Shown piece after piece: positions 9,508 through 16,849 of a stretch of DNA of 43,114 nucleotides. The stretch is from an uncultured Chlorobiaceae bacterium (GTDB lineage: Bacteria; Bacteroidota; Chlorobiia; Chlorobiales; Chlorobiaceae). The stretch spans positions 1 to 43,114 of the forward strand of contig CAJEXI010000028.1 in assembly GCA_903994455.1 (NCBI GenBank). The letters are read 5' to 3'. The position numbers and the translations under genes are program-made. The first letter of the stretch is position 1. Each line of letters opens with the position of its first letter. The notes below the pieces were generated by a model, which was given only the letters and a program-made list of their open reading frames with translations, did not search any database and had not been told where the DNA came from.

Positions 9508-10074
9508 ATGATGGTAAATGAATTTGAAAAGCTGAAAGCAGGGAAACTTCTGCTTTCCTCAGCCAATATGCTTGAGTATAATTTCAAGCGGACGGTTTTG
9601 CTGATGTGTGAGCATAATGAGCGCGGTTCTCTTGGTTTTATTCTGAATCGTCCCGGGGAATTCAAGGTTTGTGAGGCTCTGGCTGGTTTTGAAGAGGTAG
9701 AAGAGCGGCTGCACAAGGGAGGCCCCGTGCAGGTTAATACTGTGCATTTCCTTCATTCAAGAGGCGATCTCATTGATGATTCAAGAGAGATTATCCCCGG
9801 ATTGTTTTGGGGCGGAGACAAAAAAGAGTTGAGTTATTTGCTCAATACCGGCGTTATGCGCCCCTCTGAAATTCGCTTTTTCCTTGGTTATGCCGGATGG
9901 AGTGCCGGACAGCTTGAAGCGGAATTTGAACAGGGAGCATGGTATATTGCTGAAGCATCGAGAAATATTGTTTTCAGTGATGCCTATGAGAGGATGTGGA
10001 GCCGCACGGTGCGCTCCAAGGGTGGTCAATACCAGCTCGTTGCCAATTCCCCTGAACTGCCAGGGCTGAACTGA
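9508..10074 (+). CDS. YqgE/AlgH family protein (DUF179)
   Basis: 188 residues (start at 9508, or Met2 at 9511) of the YqgE/AlgH family. Family segments are visible: GKLLLSSANM near the N-terminus, GSLGFILNRP, the GGPVQ-like stretch KGGPVQVNTVHFLH, and FFLGYAGWSAGQLEAE. The molecular function of the family is not established (a transcription regulator role was proposed for AlgH). It follows bcp closely and precedes the tmRNA gene by about 180 nt. Confidence 0.9.
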   Translation: MMVNEFEKLKAGKLLLSSANMLEYNFKRTVLLMCEHNERGSLGFILNRPGEFKVCEALAGFEEVEERLHKGGPVQVNTVHFLHSRGDLIDDSREIIPGLFWGGDKKELSYLLNTGVMRPSEIRFFLGYAGWSAGQLEAEFEQGAWYIAEASRNIVFSDAYERMWSRTVRSKGGQYQLVANSPELPGLN

Positions 10075-10203
10075 GCATTTCCGGGCACCGTAAGGGCGAA
10101 ATAGTGGTGGCACAGGGTTCGAGTCCCATGGGTTCGAAATAGTGGTCGCGGTTGAAATCGCACCATACATCAATAGAGATTTTCTGGTTTGGCGGGATTG
10201 TTC

Positions 10204-10232
10204 TTGTTTCATTGGCTGAAAAAGTATATATA
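10204..10232 (+). promoter_or_regulatory. Candidate sigma-70-type promoter for tmRNA
   Basis: TTGTTT (10204-10209) and TATATA (10227-10232) are separated by 17 nt and lie just upstream of the mature tmRNA 5' end at 10255. Transcription would start a few bases before the mature end, fitting RNase P trimming of a short leader. Read by eye only. Confidence 0.4.
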
Positions 10233-10254
10233 AAGAGCTCTCTTTTTGTACTTT

Positions 10255-10654
10255 GGGGATGACAGGCTTTCGACAGGGTAGATGTGAGATGGAGTTGCAC
10301 TCCGAGTTTCAGCATGGATGGACTCGTTAAAGAAGTCTATGCAACATTATATGCAGACGATTATTCGTATGCAATGGCTGCCTGATTAGCACAAGTTAAT
10401 TAATCAGCCATCGTCCGATGGGGGAGGCGCTTACTCCAAAGCCACCGGATGGCATAACCAGCGCTTGAGCTTCGGTTCGCGCAAGTAAGCTCCGACTGTT
10501 TTTGCCCGAAAAGGCAGGCGGGTGAAACAAAGAGGGATTGTGAGCCAAACTTTACAGGTGTAGCACTGGTTCATGAAACAACGAACACCTGAGATGAGTG
10601 TGGCAGCTTTATTGAGCAATGTTCTGGACGCGGGTTCGACTCCCGCCATCTCCA
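10255..10654 (+). ncRNA. ssrA: Transfer-messenger RNA (tmRNA, ssrA)
   Basis: Rescues ribosomes stalled on broken mRNAs. The 5' end GGGGATG pairs with CATCTCC at 10647-10653 to form the alanine-type acceptor stem (one G-U), followed by the tmRNA-typical GACAGGCTTTCGACAGG. The 3' end has a T-arm GCGGG-TTCGACT-CCCGC. The mRNA-like part encodes the tag A-D-D-Y-S-Y-A-M-A-A then a stop (10353-10385), which I recall as the Chlorobium tag. One-piece gene, about 400 nt. CCA is not encoded after the discriminator A at 10654, so it must be added enzymatically. Pseudoknots were not folded here. The accessory region starts just downstream. Confidence 0.96.
10353..10385 (+). other. tmRNA tag-peptide reading frame (ADDYSYAMAA-stop)
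   Basis: Resume codon GCA at 10353, ten codons, TGA at 10383-10385. The ending A-M-A-A is a hydrophobic degron suited to ClpXP-type proteases, as for the E. coli ALAA tag. A TGATTAG continuation gives a second in-frame stop region just behind it. Confidence 0.93.
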
Positions 10655-10687
10655 CTTTCTCCTAATCCGATAACATCCAAAGAAGTT

Positions 10688-10723
10688 CATAAGCCCCTGT
10701 AAAATAAGGGGCTTATGCTTTTT
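10688..10723 (+). terminator. Rho-independent terminator of tmRNA
   Basis: A perfect 10-bp stem, CATAAGCCCC (10688-10697) with GGGGCTTATG (10708-10717), loop of 10 nt, followed by CTTTTT. Located 33 nt after the mature tmRNA end. The A-rich segment in the loop and left flank and the T-run on the right make it a strong plus-strand terminator. Confidence 0.88.
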
Positions 10724-11103
10724 ATAAGTCTTTTGTTGTCTAAGGCTTTATTGTGAAATCAATTATAGGTAGAAGTAGACCGTTCCATCAACCATGGGTC
10801 TAAAAGTTATACCTATGTCGAGAGAAGTTACTCCCGTATCAGCAAGAAAGGTTGAAACCGTAAAGGCTACCGAAAAACTTGGGTGCGCGTCTGGTTAAAT
10901 ATTTCCCTTGGGCCTTAATTTTAGTTAAAATTAATTACGAAATAGAAACAAATATCTTAAATTTGAAGAGGGTTTAAAAAAAGAAACAAATAAACGCTAG
11001 CTCATTTCTTTATATAGCCTTAGCGAGTCGCAAGTAAAGCTGTTGAGTTAACCATCGTGCAAAATCGAACGTTAAAGGTGGCTCTTTATAAGGAGGTCAT
11101 GAG
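10724..11103. other. Gene-free AT-rich stretch, start of the accessory region
   Basis: No convincing gene in either strand. The second half (about 10910-11030) is strongly AT-rich with TTAATTTTAGTTAAAATTAA-like inverted runs, a plausible promoter region for the downstream cassette. The base composition shifts from the housekeeping block at this point, consistent with insertion of foreign DNA behind the tmRNA gene. I looked for a copy of the tmRNA 3' end (an attachment-site signature) here and downstream and did not find one by eye. Confidence 0.5.
11090..11096 (+). promoter_or_regulatory. Strong ribosome-binding site fixing a GTG start
   Basis: AAGGAGG ends 7 nt before the GTG at 11104. The nearby ATG at 11099 is followed at once by a stop in its frame (ATG AGG TGA), so the Shine-Dalgarno and spacing select GTG as the start. 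Confidence 0.8.
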
Positions 11104-12237
11104 GTGACGATTATAGATTTTTTAAAACCCCGACTATGTGGAAGGCGTTTCTCTGAAACAGCAATACCATTGGAATTCCTCAAGGATTTAGCTGTTCTTG
11201 AAGAGATGGTCATTGAAGTTGCAAAATGGCAATATCGGCAGAGCCACCCTAACAGGCAACGTACACCGAGAGGCTTCACTGATGGTCTTGAGCTTAAGCT
11301 TACCGGTATTGAAGAGGGTAGCGCTATCCCGATAATCAGCTTATTTGTTTCTTCGTTAATACTTCCCGGAATTGAACCGGCTAACAGTTATTACCTTGAA
11401 CAGGCAAGGGATGCCATCGTTAATGTGGTACATGCAGCCGAAAACAATCAATCTACTGAGCCATTTTTTCCAGAGAAATGCTTGGGCTATTTTGACAGGA
11501 TTGGAAGAAGCTTGAAAGATGATGAGTTTATAGAATTCACAACACCATCAAACCAAATAACAGCAAAACTGACCAGAGAAACCCGCAGAAAACTTTTGCT
11601 TGCATCCTCAAATGTCAGAGAATTCTCAGATGAGATCACAATACGAGGTTCTATACCTCAAGCTGATCAAGATGAAATGCATTTTAAACTTCTCTTGACT
11701 GATGGGAATAAAATACCTGGCCCAATTCCAAATCAACATTTTGAAACAATAATACAGGCTTTCAATGAATTTAGATCTGGAACAAAGGTAATTATACAAG
11801 GAATCGGTAAATATAATCGTCAAAATCGCTTAATCGGTATGGAATCGATTGAGCATATCAACTTGCTCGACCCATTGGATGTATCTGAACGTTTAGATGA
11901 ACTCAATAAGCTAAACGATGGCTGGTTAGATGGAGAAGGTTTAGCTCCCAATCATGAGGGATTAGATTGGTTCTCTAATAGTTTTAACCGTCTTTTTCCA
12001 GATGATTTGCCTTTACCCTATATTTACCCTACTGCTGAGGGCGGAATTCAAGCGGAATGGCCTCTCCCTCCACATGATGCAAGCCTTGAAATCAGCCTTA
12101 TGACACATCAAGGTGATTGGCACTGCCTTAACCTTGATACAAGTGAGGAAGAAACAGATACGTTTAACCTTGATGAAAATTCAGACTGGATAAAACTTGG
12201 CAGTGTAATCCGCGAAAAAGGAGGCGGTGAAGTATGA
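11104..12237 (+). CDS. Hypothetical protein, 377 residues, first gene of a two-gene cassette
   Basis: I do not recognise a named family. The protein is soluble, without signal peptide or membrane helices. It begins after a very good Shine-Dalgarno at a GTG. An N-terminal part (to about residue 120) is mixed α/β; the middle (residues 150-260) contains a β-rich SDEITIRGSIPQADQDEMHFKL-like segment and FRSGTKVIIQGIGKYNRQNR, which looks like a small β-barrel (OB-like) element. The C-terminal part has the distinctive LPLPYIYPTAEGGIQAEWP followed by an acidic tail. The stop overlaps the ATG of the next gene (ATGA), so the two are translationally coupled. More AT-rich than the housekeeping block, suggesting transfer. 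Function unknown; its company suggests a defence or TA-like role, which is inference. Confidence 0.75.
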   Translation: MTIIDFLKPRLCGRRFSETAIPLEFLKDLAVLEEMVIEVAKWQYRQSHPNRQRTPRGFTDGLELKLTGIEEGSAIPIISLFVSSLILPGIEPANSYYLEQARDAIVNVVHAAENNQSTEPFFPEKCLGYFDRIGRSLKDDEFIEFTTPSNQITAKLTRETRRKLLLASSNVREFSDEITIRGSIPQADQDEMHFKLLLTDGNKIPGPIPNQHFETIIQAFNEFRSGTKVIIQGIGKYNRQNRLIGMESIEHINLLDPLDVSERLDELNKLNDGWLDGEGLAPNHEGLDWFSNSFNRLFPDDLPLPYIYPTAEGGIQAEWPLPPHDASLEISLMTHQGDWHCLNLDTSEEETDTFNLDENSDWIKLGSVIREKGGGEV

Positions 12238-12605
12238 ATAACGAAACCATGCTTTATCGCCAAGTTCACCCAACAATGGTTGAAAACGGGAGGGTAACAT
12301 CACAAGTATTTCGACCAACACCAAAGGATAAAAAACAATTATCCGCTTATGACGGTGATCAGATTACTGCGGAGAATTCCTGGCAGCATTTTACCAATAC
12401 ATTATCTTTCGTATCAGTTGGAGTTGTCGGTGTTACAGTTGAAGAATGCCAACATCATCATCTGGACACTATACCGGATCCGAAAACCTTCCGGGAACAT
12501 GTATTAATTGACTTTTCAAGCCATGACACAGAAAATCAAATAAAAAAAACCTCCAAACTTCTCAGATCAGTAGCGGATAACAGAGGATGGCTTTATAAAA
12601 TCTAA
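12234..12605 (+). CDS. Hypothetical protein, 123 residues, second gene of the cassette
   Basis: Not recognised. Begins MNNETMLYRQVHPTMVENGR and carries the notable FRPTPKDKKQLSAYDGDQI and VEECQHHHLDTIPDP segments; the Cys-x-x-His-His-His cluster could bind metal. No membrane segment. It starts inside the stop codon of the 377-residue gene (4-nt overlap), so the pair is a coupled operon and the two proteins probably act together. About 120 nt separate it from the NACHT gene, so it may or may not share that transcript. The ending LLRSVADNRGWLYKI is intact. Confidence 0.75.
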   Translation: MNNETMLYRQVHPTMVENGRVTSQVFRPTPKDKKQLSAYDGDQITAENSWQHFTNTLSFVSVGVVGVTVEECQHHHLDTIPDPKTFREHVLIDFSSHDTENQIKKTSKLLRSVADNRGWLYKI

Positions 12606-12726
12606 CCTTTAAAAATCACTCTAAACCTACCTTTCGAAATAATTGACATCTCAACGAATGAAACAGAGGATAAGTATAATAAATTGCCAGTAATATTTAT
12701 CTCCAAAACCCGCACAATCTTTTCCC

Positions 12727-15700
12727 ATGGTTGTTATCTCCCCGCAGAAACCTGAACCGACAGGCATCATTTTGAGAAGCAAAAAACGGCCAGTGAAAAT
12801 ACTCGTTGCCTCCCCCGGTGATGTCGACAGGGAACGGAAGATTGTTGAGGAGGTGATTGCAGAGTGGAACATCCGCAATGGTGATGAGCGTAACATGGTG
12901 CTCGAAGCGGTGCTGTGGGAAACTTGTGCTGCGCCTGAAAATCGTGGAGATGGCGAGGGGCCGCAGGAGCCCATTACCCGCCAGCTTGTTGATGATTGCG
13001 ATTGTGCTATCGGGATTTTCTGGCATCGCATAGGAACACCGACGAAACTTGCTGAAGGTGGAGCGGTTGAAGAGGTGCAGAGAATGCTGACCGTGCTGAA
13101 GCGTCCGGTGATGCTCTATTTTTCCGATATGCCAATTGTTTGGAGCAAGATTGATGTTCAGCAGAAAGCAAAGCTTGAGGTATTCAAGGAGATGATGAAG
13201 GCCGACGGACTGATTTGGGAATACGATAGTCTGGAGGCGTTTCGCACCCATCTTTCCCGTCACCTTGACAAGCAGATTCGCCAGTGGTTCTGCACGCCCG
13301 GTTCCCCAACCCTCAAGCAGCCCATACCGGAGGATGAGGAGTTGCGCCGCTATCAGGCAATTCTGAAAGAGGAGCTGGGCTACATCCGCATGCTTGGAAT
13401 GCCGGGTGTTGAGAGCATCAAGGTGAACCTGAATAACGACACCTTTGTGCCGTTGCGCCTTTCTGACCAGCAGGTGAGAGGTGGCAAATCACAGCCACAG
13501 GACTCTTTTCAGGAGCGTGAAGGGGAGAGGCACATCTTTTATCCTGATGAGGTGATGAAACGGGCATTCAAAAAGCGCAGGATGTTGCTGGTGATTGGCG
13601 ACCCGGGGTCAGGCAAAACCACCCTGCTCAAATATTATGCCTTGTGCGCCCTCGAAGAGAGCAACAGGCTTGGCTTTGCCGTTCCACCGAACCTCTTTTA
13701 TCTGCCACTCCGCGACCTTGTCCGTGATAAAGCCACCAACCACTACGACTCCCTTCCGGCAAATCTTTCCAGTTGGGCCGCAAAGCACCATCAAACCATT
13801 GCCCCCCGATTGTTTGAGACCAGGCTTCAGAGTGGCACCTCTCTTGTTTTGCTCGATGGTCTTGATGAAATCAGTAATACCGAGGAGAGAAAAGAGGTCT
13901 GCAGGTGGATCGACGGTGCCTGGAGCGGCTTTGGCCAGGCTTTTTTTGTGGTGACATCACGGGCGACCGGATACCTCAAGGAGGAGGGGATTGAGCTTGA
14001 AGTTGATCACGAACGGGCCGATGTCCAGGACTTCACGCTGGCACAGCAGGAGCGTTTTTTAAGGAACTGGTTCACCGCCGCATTTTTAAAAGATCCTTGT
14101 GAAAAGGGAGCCGACGAAGCTGAGTGGGAACGGCAGCAGAGAGCGGAAGCCGAGGTGCGAACCACAACCATGGTTGCCCACCTCAACGGGGAACAGAACA
14201 AGGGGTTACGCCAACTGGCCGCCATACCCATGATTCTGCAGATTATGGCAATTCTGTGGAAGGAGAGGGATTTCATGCCTGAAAACCGCGTCAAGCTCTA
14301 TGAGGCATCACTCGATTATCTCCTCGAATTTCGTGACAAACGGCGTGGCATCAAGCCGCTGATTTCGGCGGTGCATGCCCGGCAGGTGCTGGCACCGGTC
14401 TCCCTCTGGATGCAGGAGACGCTCAAAAATGATGAAGCCGCCAAGGCAGAGATGCACACTGCCATGCAGGAGTGGCTCGATACGCTGAATACTTCCGAGA
14501 CACCTCCAACGGCCGCGCTCTTTTGCGACTATCTGGTCAAACGTGCCGGTCTGCTGGTAGAGACTGGCGGCAAAGAGTACCTTTTTCGGCACAAATCATT
14601 CCGGGAATATCTGGCGGGAGTTCAGCTCAAGGAGGATCGTCCTTATGAGCACCTCACCATGCTTGTGAGCAATTTTGGAGAGGATTGGTGGACAGAACCG
14701 CTGCGCTTTTTTATCGCCTCTGTGGATGCCCAGGTCTTCGACAAGTTCATGGAAAAGCTCTTCAACTCCCCGGTCAGCGAAGCGATGACGACCAAGCAGC
14801 AGTTACTGCTTCAGACGATTATTGGTGAGGCGAAAGGGCAAAAGGTCGATGCACTGTGCCGAAAGCTGCTTGAGCCTGATACCACGGTCAGCAGGCAACG
14901 GGTGATTCTCGACTGCCTGAAAACCATTGCAAAACCTTCGGCCCTCCCGGCACTTGAGCTGTTCCGGGCACAGGAACTTGAGAAAGGGAGCACAGAGAAC
15001 ACCGATGTTCTTGATCGTGCAGAAGAGGTGATTCTTGCCCTCGGCGGCAAAGCGCTTGAGCGTGCGACTGAAAAGAGTATCAGCGGCAAACCCTTGTCGA
15101 TTCGCAACCCGCATGAGCAGAATGCCGAGTATATCCTGATACCGGGAGGCAATTACTGGTATTCGGCGATGAAGAAAGCGGTGGATGTTGCTGACTGTTA
15201 CGTTGCAAAATATCCTGTTACCAACAAGCTTTATCGTTTATTTATCGGATGGTTGGAGGGAAAAGATAGAGGGAAGAACCATGCTTCAGCATTCAGGGCA
15301 GAGCTGGAGAGGATTGCGGAGAGCAAAGAATGGGGGCCAGAGTTTGGTGACTATCTCAGGGGAGAAAACGACAACCTTGCTGCATTATTTCGTTCAACGT
15401 ATGATGAAGATCGCAAATTCGATGGAGAGAATCATCCGGTTGTTGGTGTTACGTGGTATGCTGTCCGAGCCTACAGCCTGTGGCTTTCATTGATCGAAGA
15501 GAGTGCTGGCCATTATCGTCTTGCCAACGAGATTGAGTGGGAGTGGGCGGCAGGCGGGAAGCAGGGCACAATCGGGCAGGAAGTGCGTGAATATCCGTGG
15601 CCGGAAGAGAAGGGTGTGGCAACTCCAAAATTACTTAACTTTGGAGGGAGTAATATAGGAGCCACAACACCAGTCGGCAGCTACCCTGATGGAGCAACAC

Positions 15701-15930
15701 CTGAAGGGCTTTACGATATGGCGGGCAATGTCTGGGAGTGGTGCAATGACTGGTATGGAGATGACGGTACGTTTACCGACCCACTCGGGCCTGAAACCGG
15801 TTCGGACCGCGTTCTTCGCGGCGGGGGCTGGGACGGCAGCGCCGAGAACTGCCGGTCGGCTTATCGCGGCAGCGGTACCCCTGGCAGCCGCGGCAGCTTT
15901 GTTGGCTTCCGCCTGGTGTTCGTCCCGTAG
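12727..15930 (+). CDS. DUF4062-NACHT (STAND) NTPase with C-terminal FGE-sulfatase/C-type-lectin domain; DGR variable protein 1
   Basis: 1067 residues. Residues about 22-120 form a DUF4062-like N-terminal domain (KILVASPGDVDRERK, then CDCAIGIFWHRIGTPT). A STAND/NACHT ATPase follows: Walker A VIGDPGSGKTTLL near residue 289, Walker B LVLLDGLDEIS near 375, sensor-type VVTSRATGYL, and then a helical region to about 790. The C-terminus from about 800 is a formylglycine-generating-enzyme-like fold (YDMAGNVWEWCNDWYG) that acts in DGR proteins as a C-type-lectin ligand-binding scaffold. The last 43 codons are VR1, related to the TR at 18466. STAND NTPases oligomerise on ligand recognition in conflict and defence systems; a diversified sensor is the inference. 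The N-terminal start lacks a clear Shine-Dalgarno. No signal peptide: cytoplasmic. Confidence 0.9.
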   Translation: MVVISPQKPEPTGIILRSKKRPVKILVASPGDVDRERKIVEEVIAEWNIRNGDERNMVLEAVLWETCAAPENRGDGEGPQEPITRQLVDDCDCAIGIFWHRIGTPTKLAEGGAVEEVQRMLTVLKRPVMLYFSDMPIVWSKIDVQQKAKLEVFKEMMKADGLIWEYDSLEAFRTHLSRHLDKQIRQWFCTPGSPTLKQPIPEDEELRRYQAILKEELGYIRMLGMPGVESIKVNLNNDTFVPLRLSDQQVRGGKSQPQDSFQEREGERHIFYPDEVMKRAFKKRRMLLVIGDPGSGKTTLLKYYALCALEESNRLGFAVPPNLFYLPLRDLVRDKATNHYDSLPANLSSWAAKHHQTIAPRLFETRLQSGTSLVLLDGLDEISNTEERKEVCRWIDGAWSGFGQAFFVVTSRATGYLKEEGIELEVDHERADVQDFTLAQQERFLRNWFTAAFLKDPCEKGADEAEWERQQRAEAEVRTTTMVAHLNGEQNKGLRQLAAIPMILQIMAILWKERDFMPENRVKLYEASLDYLLEFRDKRRGIKPLISAVHARQVLAPVSLWMQETLKNDEAAKAEMHTAMQEWLDTLNTSETPPTAALFCDYLVKRAGLLVETGGKEYLFRHKSFREYLAGVQLKEDRPYEHLTMLVSNFGEDWWTEPLRFFIASVDAQVFDKFMEKLFNSPVSEAMTTKQQLLLQTIIGEAKGQKVDALCRKLLEPDTTVSRQRVILDCLKTIAKPSALPALELFRAQELEKGSTENTDVLDRAEEVILALGGKALERATEKSISGKPLSIRNPHEQNAEYILIPGGNYWYSAMKKAVDVADCYVAKYPVTNKLYRLFIGWLEGKDRGKNHASAFRAELERIAESKEWGPEFGDYLRGENDNLAALFRSTYDEDRKFDGENHPVVGVTWYAVRAYSLWLSLIEESAGHYRLANEIEWEWAAGGKQGTIGQEVREYPWPEEKGVATPKLLNFGGSNIGATTPVGSYPDGATPEGLYDMAGNVWEWCNDWYGDDGTFTDPLGPETGSDRVLRGGGWDGSAENCRSAYRGSGTPGSRGSFVGFRLVFVP
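15799..15930 (+). repeat. DGR variable repeat VR1
   Basis: 132 nt, same length as the TR and in phase with the end of the NACHT-FGE gene including its stop. By my hand alignment it differs from the TR at 25 positions: 17 of the TR's 29 adenines are changed but only 8 of its 103 other bases, and 7 of those 8 are third-codon positions. The last 30 nt, ending in the stop codon, are identical to TR and VR2, as expected for the initiation-of-mutagenic-homing site. Confidence 0.92.
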
Positions 15931-15956
15931 TTCAAGTGGCAGTTTATTCCGGCTTT

Positions 15957-15972
15957 ACTCTTGAGCGAGAGT
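15957..15972 (+). other. Hairpin downstream of VR1
   Basis: ACTCT (15957-15961), loop TGAGCG, AGAGT (15968-15972), starting 27 nt after the VR1 stop. VR2 has an equally placed hairpin with a different stem sequence but the same TTGAGC loop core. Known DGRs need a DNA hairpin just behind the VR for target recognition. Confidence 0.55.
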
Positions 15973-15991
15973 GACGTTACAAAATTGTGGT

Positions 15992-16020
15992 GAGCGGCTG
16001 TGAGGGACGAACTGCCGCAC
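15992..16020 (+). repeat. 29-nt element shared by the VR1 and VR2 downstream regions (copy 1)
   Basis: Identical over 29 nt to 20992-21020. It can fold on itself through GCGGC (15994-15998) and GCCGC (16015-16019). It is not present behind the TR. It may belong to the VR cassette's target or transcript structure. Confidence 0.75.
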
Positions 16021-16054
16021 GCCATAATTTTGCGTAACGGAACGACAACAGAAA

Positions 16055-16081
16055 GGCCGCCCCGTGGCGGCCGATTTTTTT
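16055..16081 (+). terminator. Rho-independent terminator of the NACHT-FGE gene
   Basis: GGCCGCC (16055-16061), loop CCGT, GGCGGCC (16066-16072), then GATTTTTTT. A near-identical terminator follows VR2 at 21057. Confidence 0.88.
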
Positions 16082-16136
16082 GAAAACGCGATGATTTTGT
16101 TGTATAATCGCAAGGATAACTTTAAGGATAAAAATT

Positions 16137-16361
16137 ATGACAGCAGTTGCAGAACGCGTTTTCAAAGATGCTCTTGAGTTGCATCCTGCAGAAAGAGCGG
16201 AGCTTATCGAAAAACTTTTTCAGAGTTTTGATGATGCCGCAAGTAATGCCGTTGATGCCGCATGGGCAGAAGAGGTTGAATCACGATTAGAGGCTTATGA
16301 CCGTGGTGAAATCAAGGCTTCACCAGCAGAAGATGTTTTTGCAAGGATCAATCAGAGATGA
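16137..16361 (+). CDS. Antitoxin, addiction-module component family (TIGR02574-like)
   Basis: 74 residues: LHPAERAELIEKLFQSFDD and DAAWAEEVESRLEAYDRGEIKA are the characteristic segments of the small acidic helical antitoxins that precede RelE/ParE toxins. The LELHPAERAELIEKL part is the usual start of this family, and the AYDRGEI part the usual end. It overlaps the following toxin ORF by 4 nt (ATGA), the standard TA arrangement. The antitoxin would bind the toxin and repress its own promoter; the AT-rich TTGTATAAT-containing segment near 16099 is a plausible promoter. Confidence 0.82.
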   Translation: MTAVAERVFKDALELHPAERAELIEKLFQSFDDAASNAVDAAWAEEVESRLEAYDRGEIKASPAEDVFARINQR

Positions 16362-16624
16362 ATATTCTTATTCTCTCCTTCGCGGAAGAAGAATTTGCTG
16401 AGGCAGTGGATTATGACAATGAACAATGCCTTGGACTCGGTTATGAATTTGCCGCTGAAGTCCGATGTGCTTTCGATCGGATCAAGGTTTTCCCTGATGC
16501 ATGGCCATTATTCTCAAGAAGTACTCGTCGTTGTTTGCTCAATCGATTTCCTTATGGCGTGCTTTACAGAGTAGACGGTGATGCTATAGCTGTTCGAATC
16601 CCGCCACCCCGCCCAAGTTTATAA
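16358..16624 (+). CDS. RelE/ParE-family toxin with an altered C-terminus
   Basis: 88 residues. The fold is recognisable from AEEEFAEAVDYDNEQCLGLGYEFAAEV, AWPLFSRSTRRCLLNRFPYGVLYRV and GDAIAV. Family members normally continue into a strand such as AVAHxxRxPxYW; here the frame turns after AIAV into RIPPPRPSL and stops. The foreign part coincides with a stretch (16592-16615) that resembles the 3' end of a tRNA, and the convergent BrnA gene is also cut at the same place, so a recombination junction here probably removed the native end. Activity is doubtful because ParE/RelE C-terminal residues matter for toxicity. Coupled to the upstream antitoxin by a 4-nt overlap. Confidence 0.75.
   Translation: MNILILSFAEEEFAEAVDYDNEQCLGLGYEFAAEVRCAFDRIKVFPDAWPLFSRSTRRCLLNRFPYGVLYRVDGDAIAVRIPPPRPSL
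16592..16615 (+). other. tRNA 3'-end-like segment at a recombination junction
   Basis: GTTCGAATCCC followed by GCCACCCCGCCCA looks like a tRNA T-loop, half T-stem and acceptor 3' strand. The 5' side of the T-stem and the rest of a tRNA are absent. Two unrelated toxin/antitoxin genes lose their C-termini here, so this may be an old integration scar. By-eye resemblance only. Confidence 0.3.
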
Positions 16625-16849
16625 GGCGATTGTGATTGTTTTCACTGTTGCTTTTTTACGTTTTAGGGTACGCGGGGCAGGTATTGTGGAAGGCATAGCT
16701 ACTCCCTTATTATATTTTTGTGCGTTGAGCGAGTGAATAATTGCATCACCATTCAAAAGAGTTGCACTTTTAAACCAATTGTCGGTTAATTCGGGTGCTT
16801 CATCAGTATCAACCCGAGTACTTTTTGTAACGCTTAATTTCTCTTTCAT
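16619..16849 (-). pseudogene. BrnA-type antitoxin, C-terminal DNA-binding part lost
   Basis: The first 30 residues (MKEKLSVTKSTRVDTDEAPE, then LTDNWFKSA) are a clear BrnA start. Full BrnA continues through a basic linker and a ribbon-helix-helix domain (TTIRLDxDVL... to about 90-100 residues). Here the frame keeps RKKATVKTITIAL, the first strand of that domain, and stops at 16619, exactly where the neighbouring RelE-like toxin also loses its end. The helices needed for DNA binding are missing. The gene overlaps brnT by 41 nt, an unusually long overlap for this pair but with the expected order (toxin first). Confidence 0.65.

Noticed and set aside
10081..10150. GGGTTCGAGTCCC resembling a tRNA T-arm, with CGAAATAGTGGT repeated twice
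   Set aside because: No acceptor stem, D-arm or anticodon arm can be built around it; chance or a minor duplication is more likely than a tRNA gene.
12651..13263. Minus-strand frames opposite the start of the NACHT gene
   Set aside because: No motif, and they oppose a DUF4062-like domain with clear coding signal.
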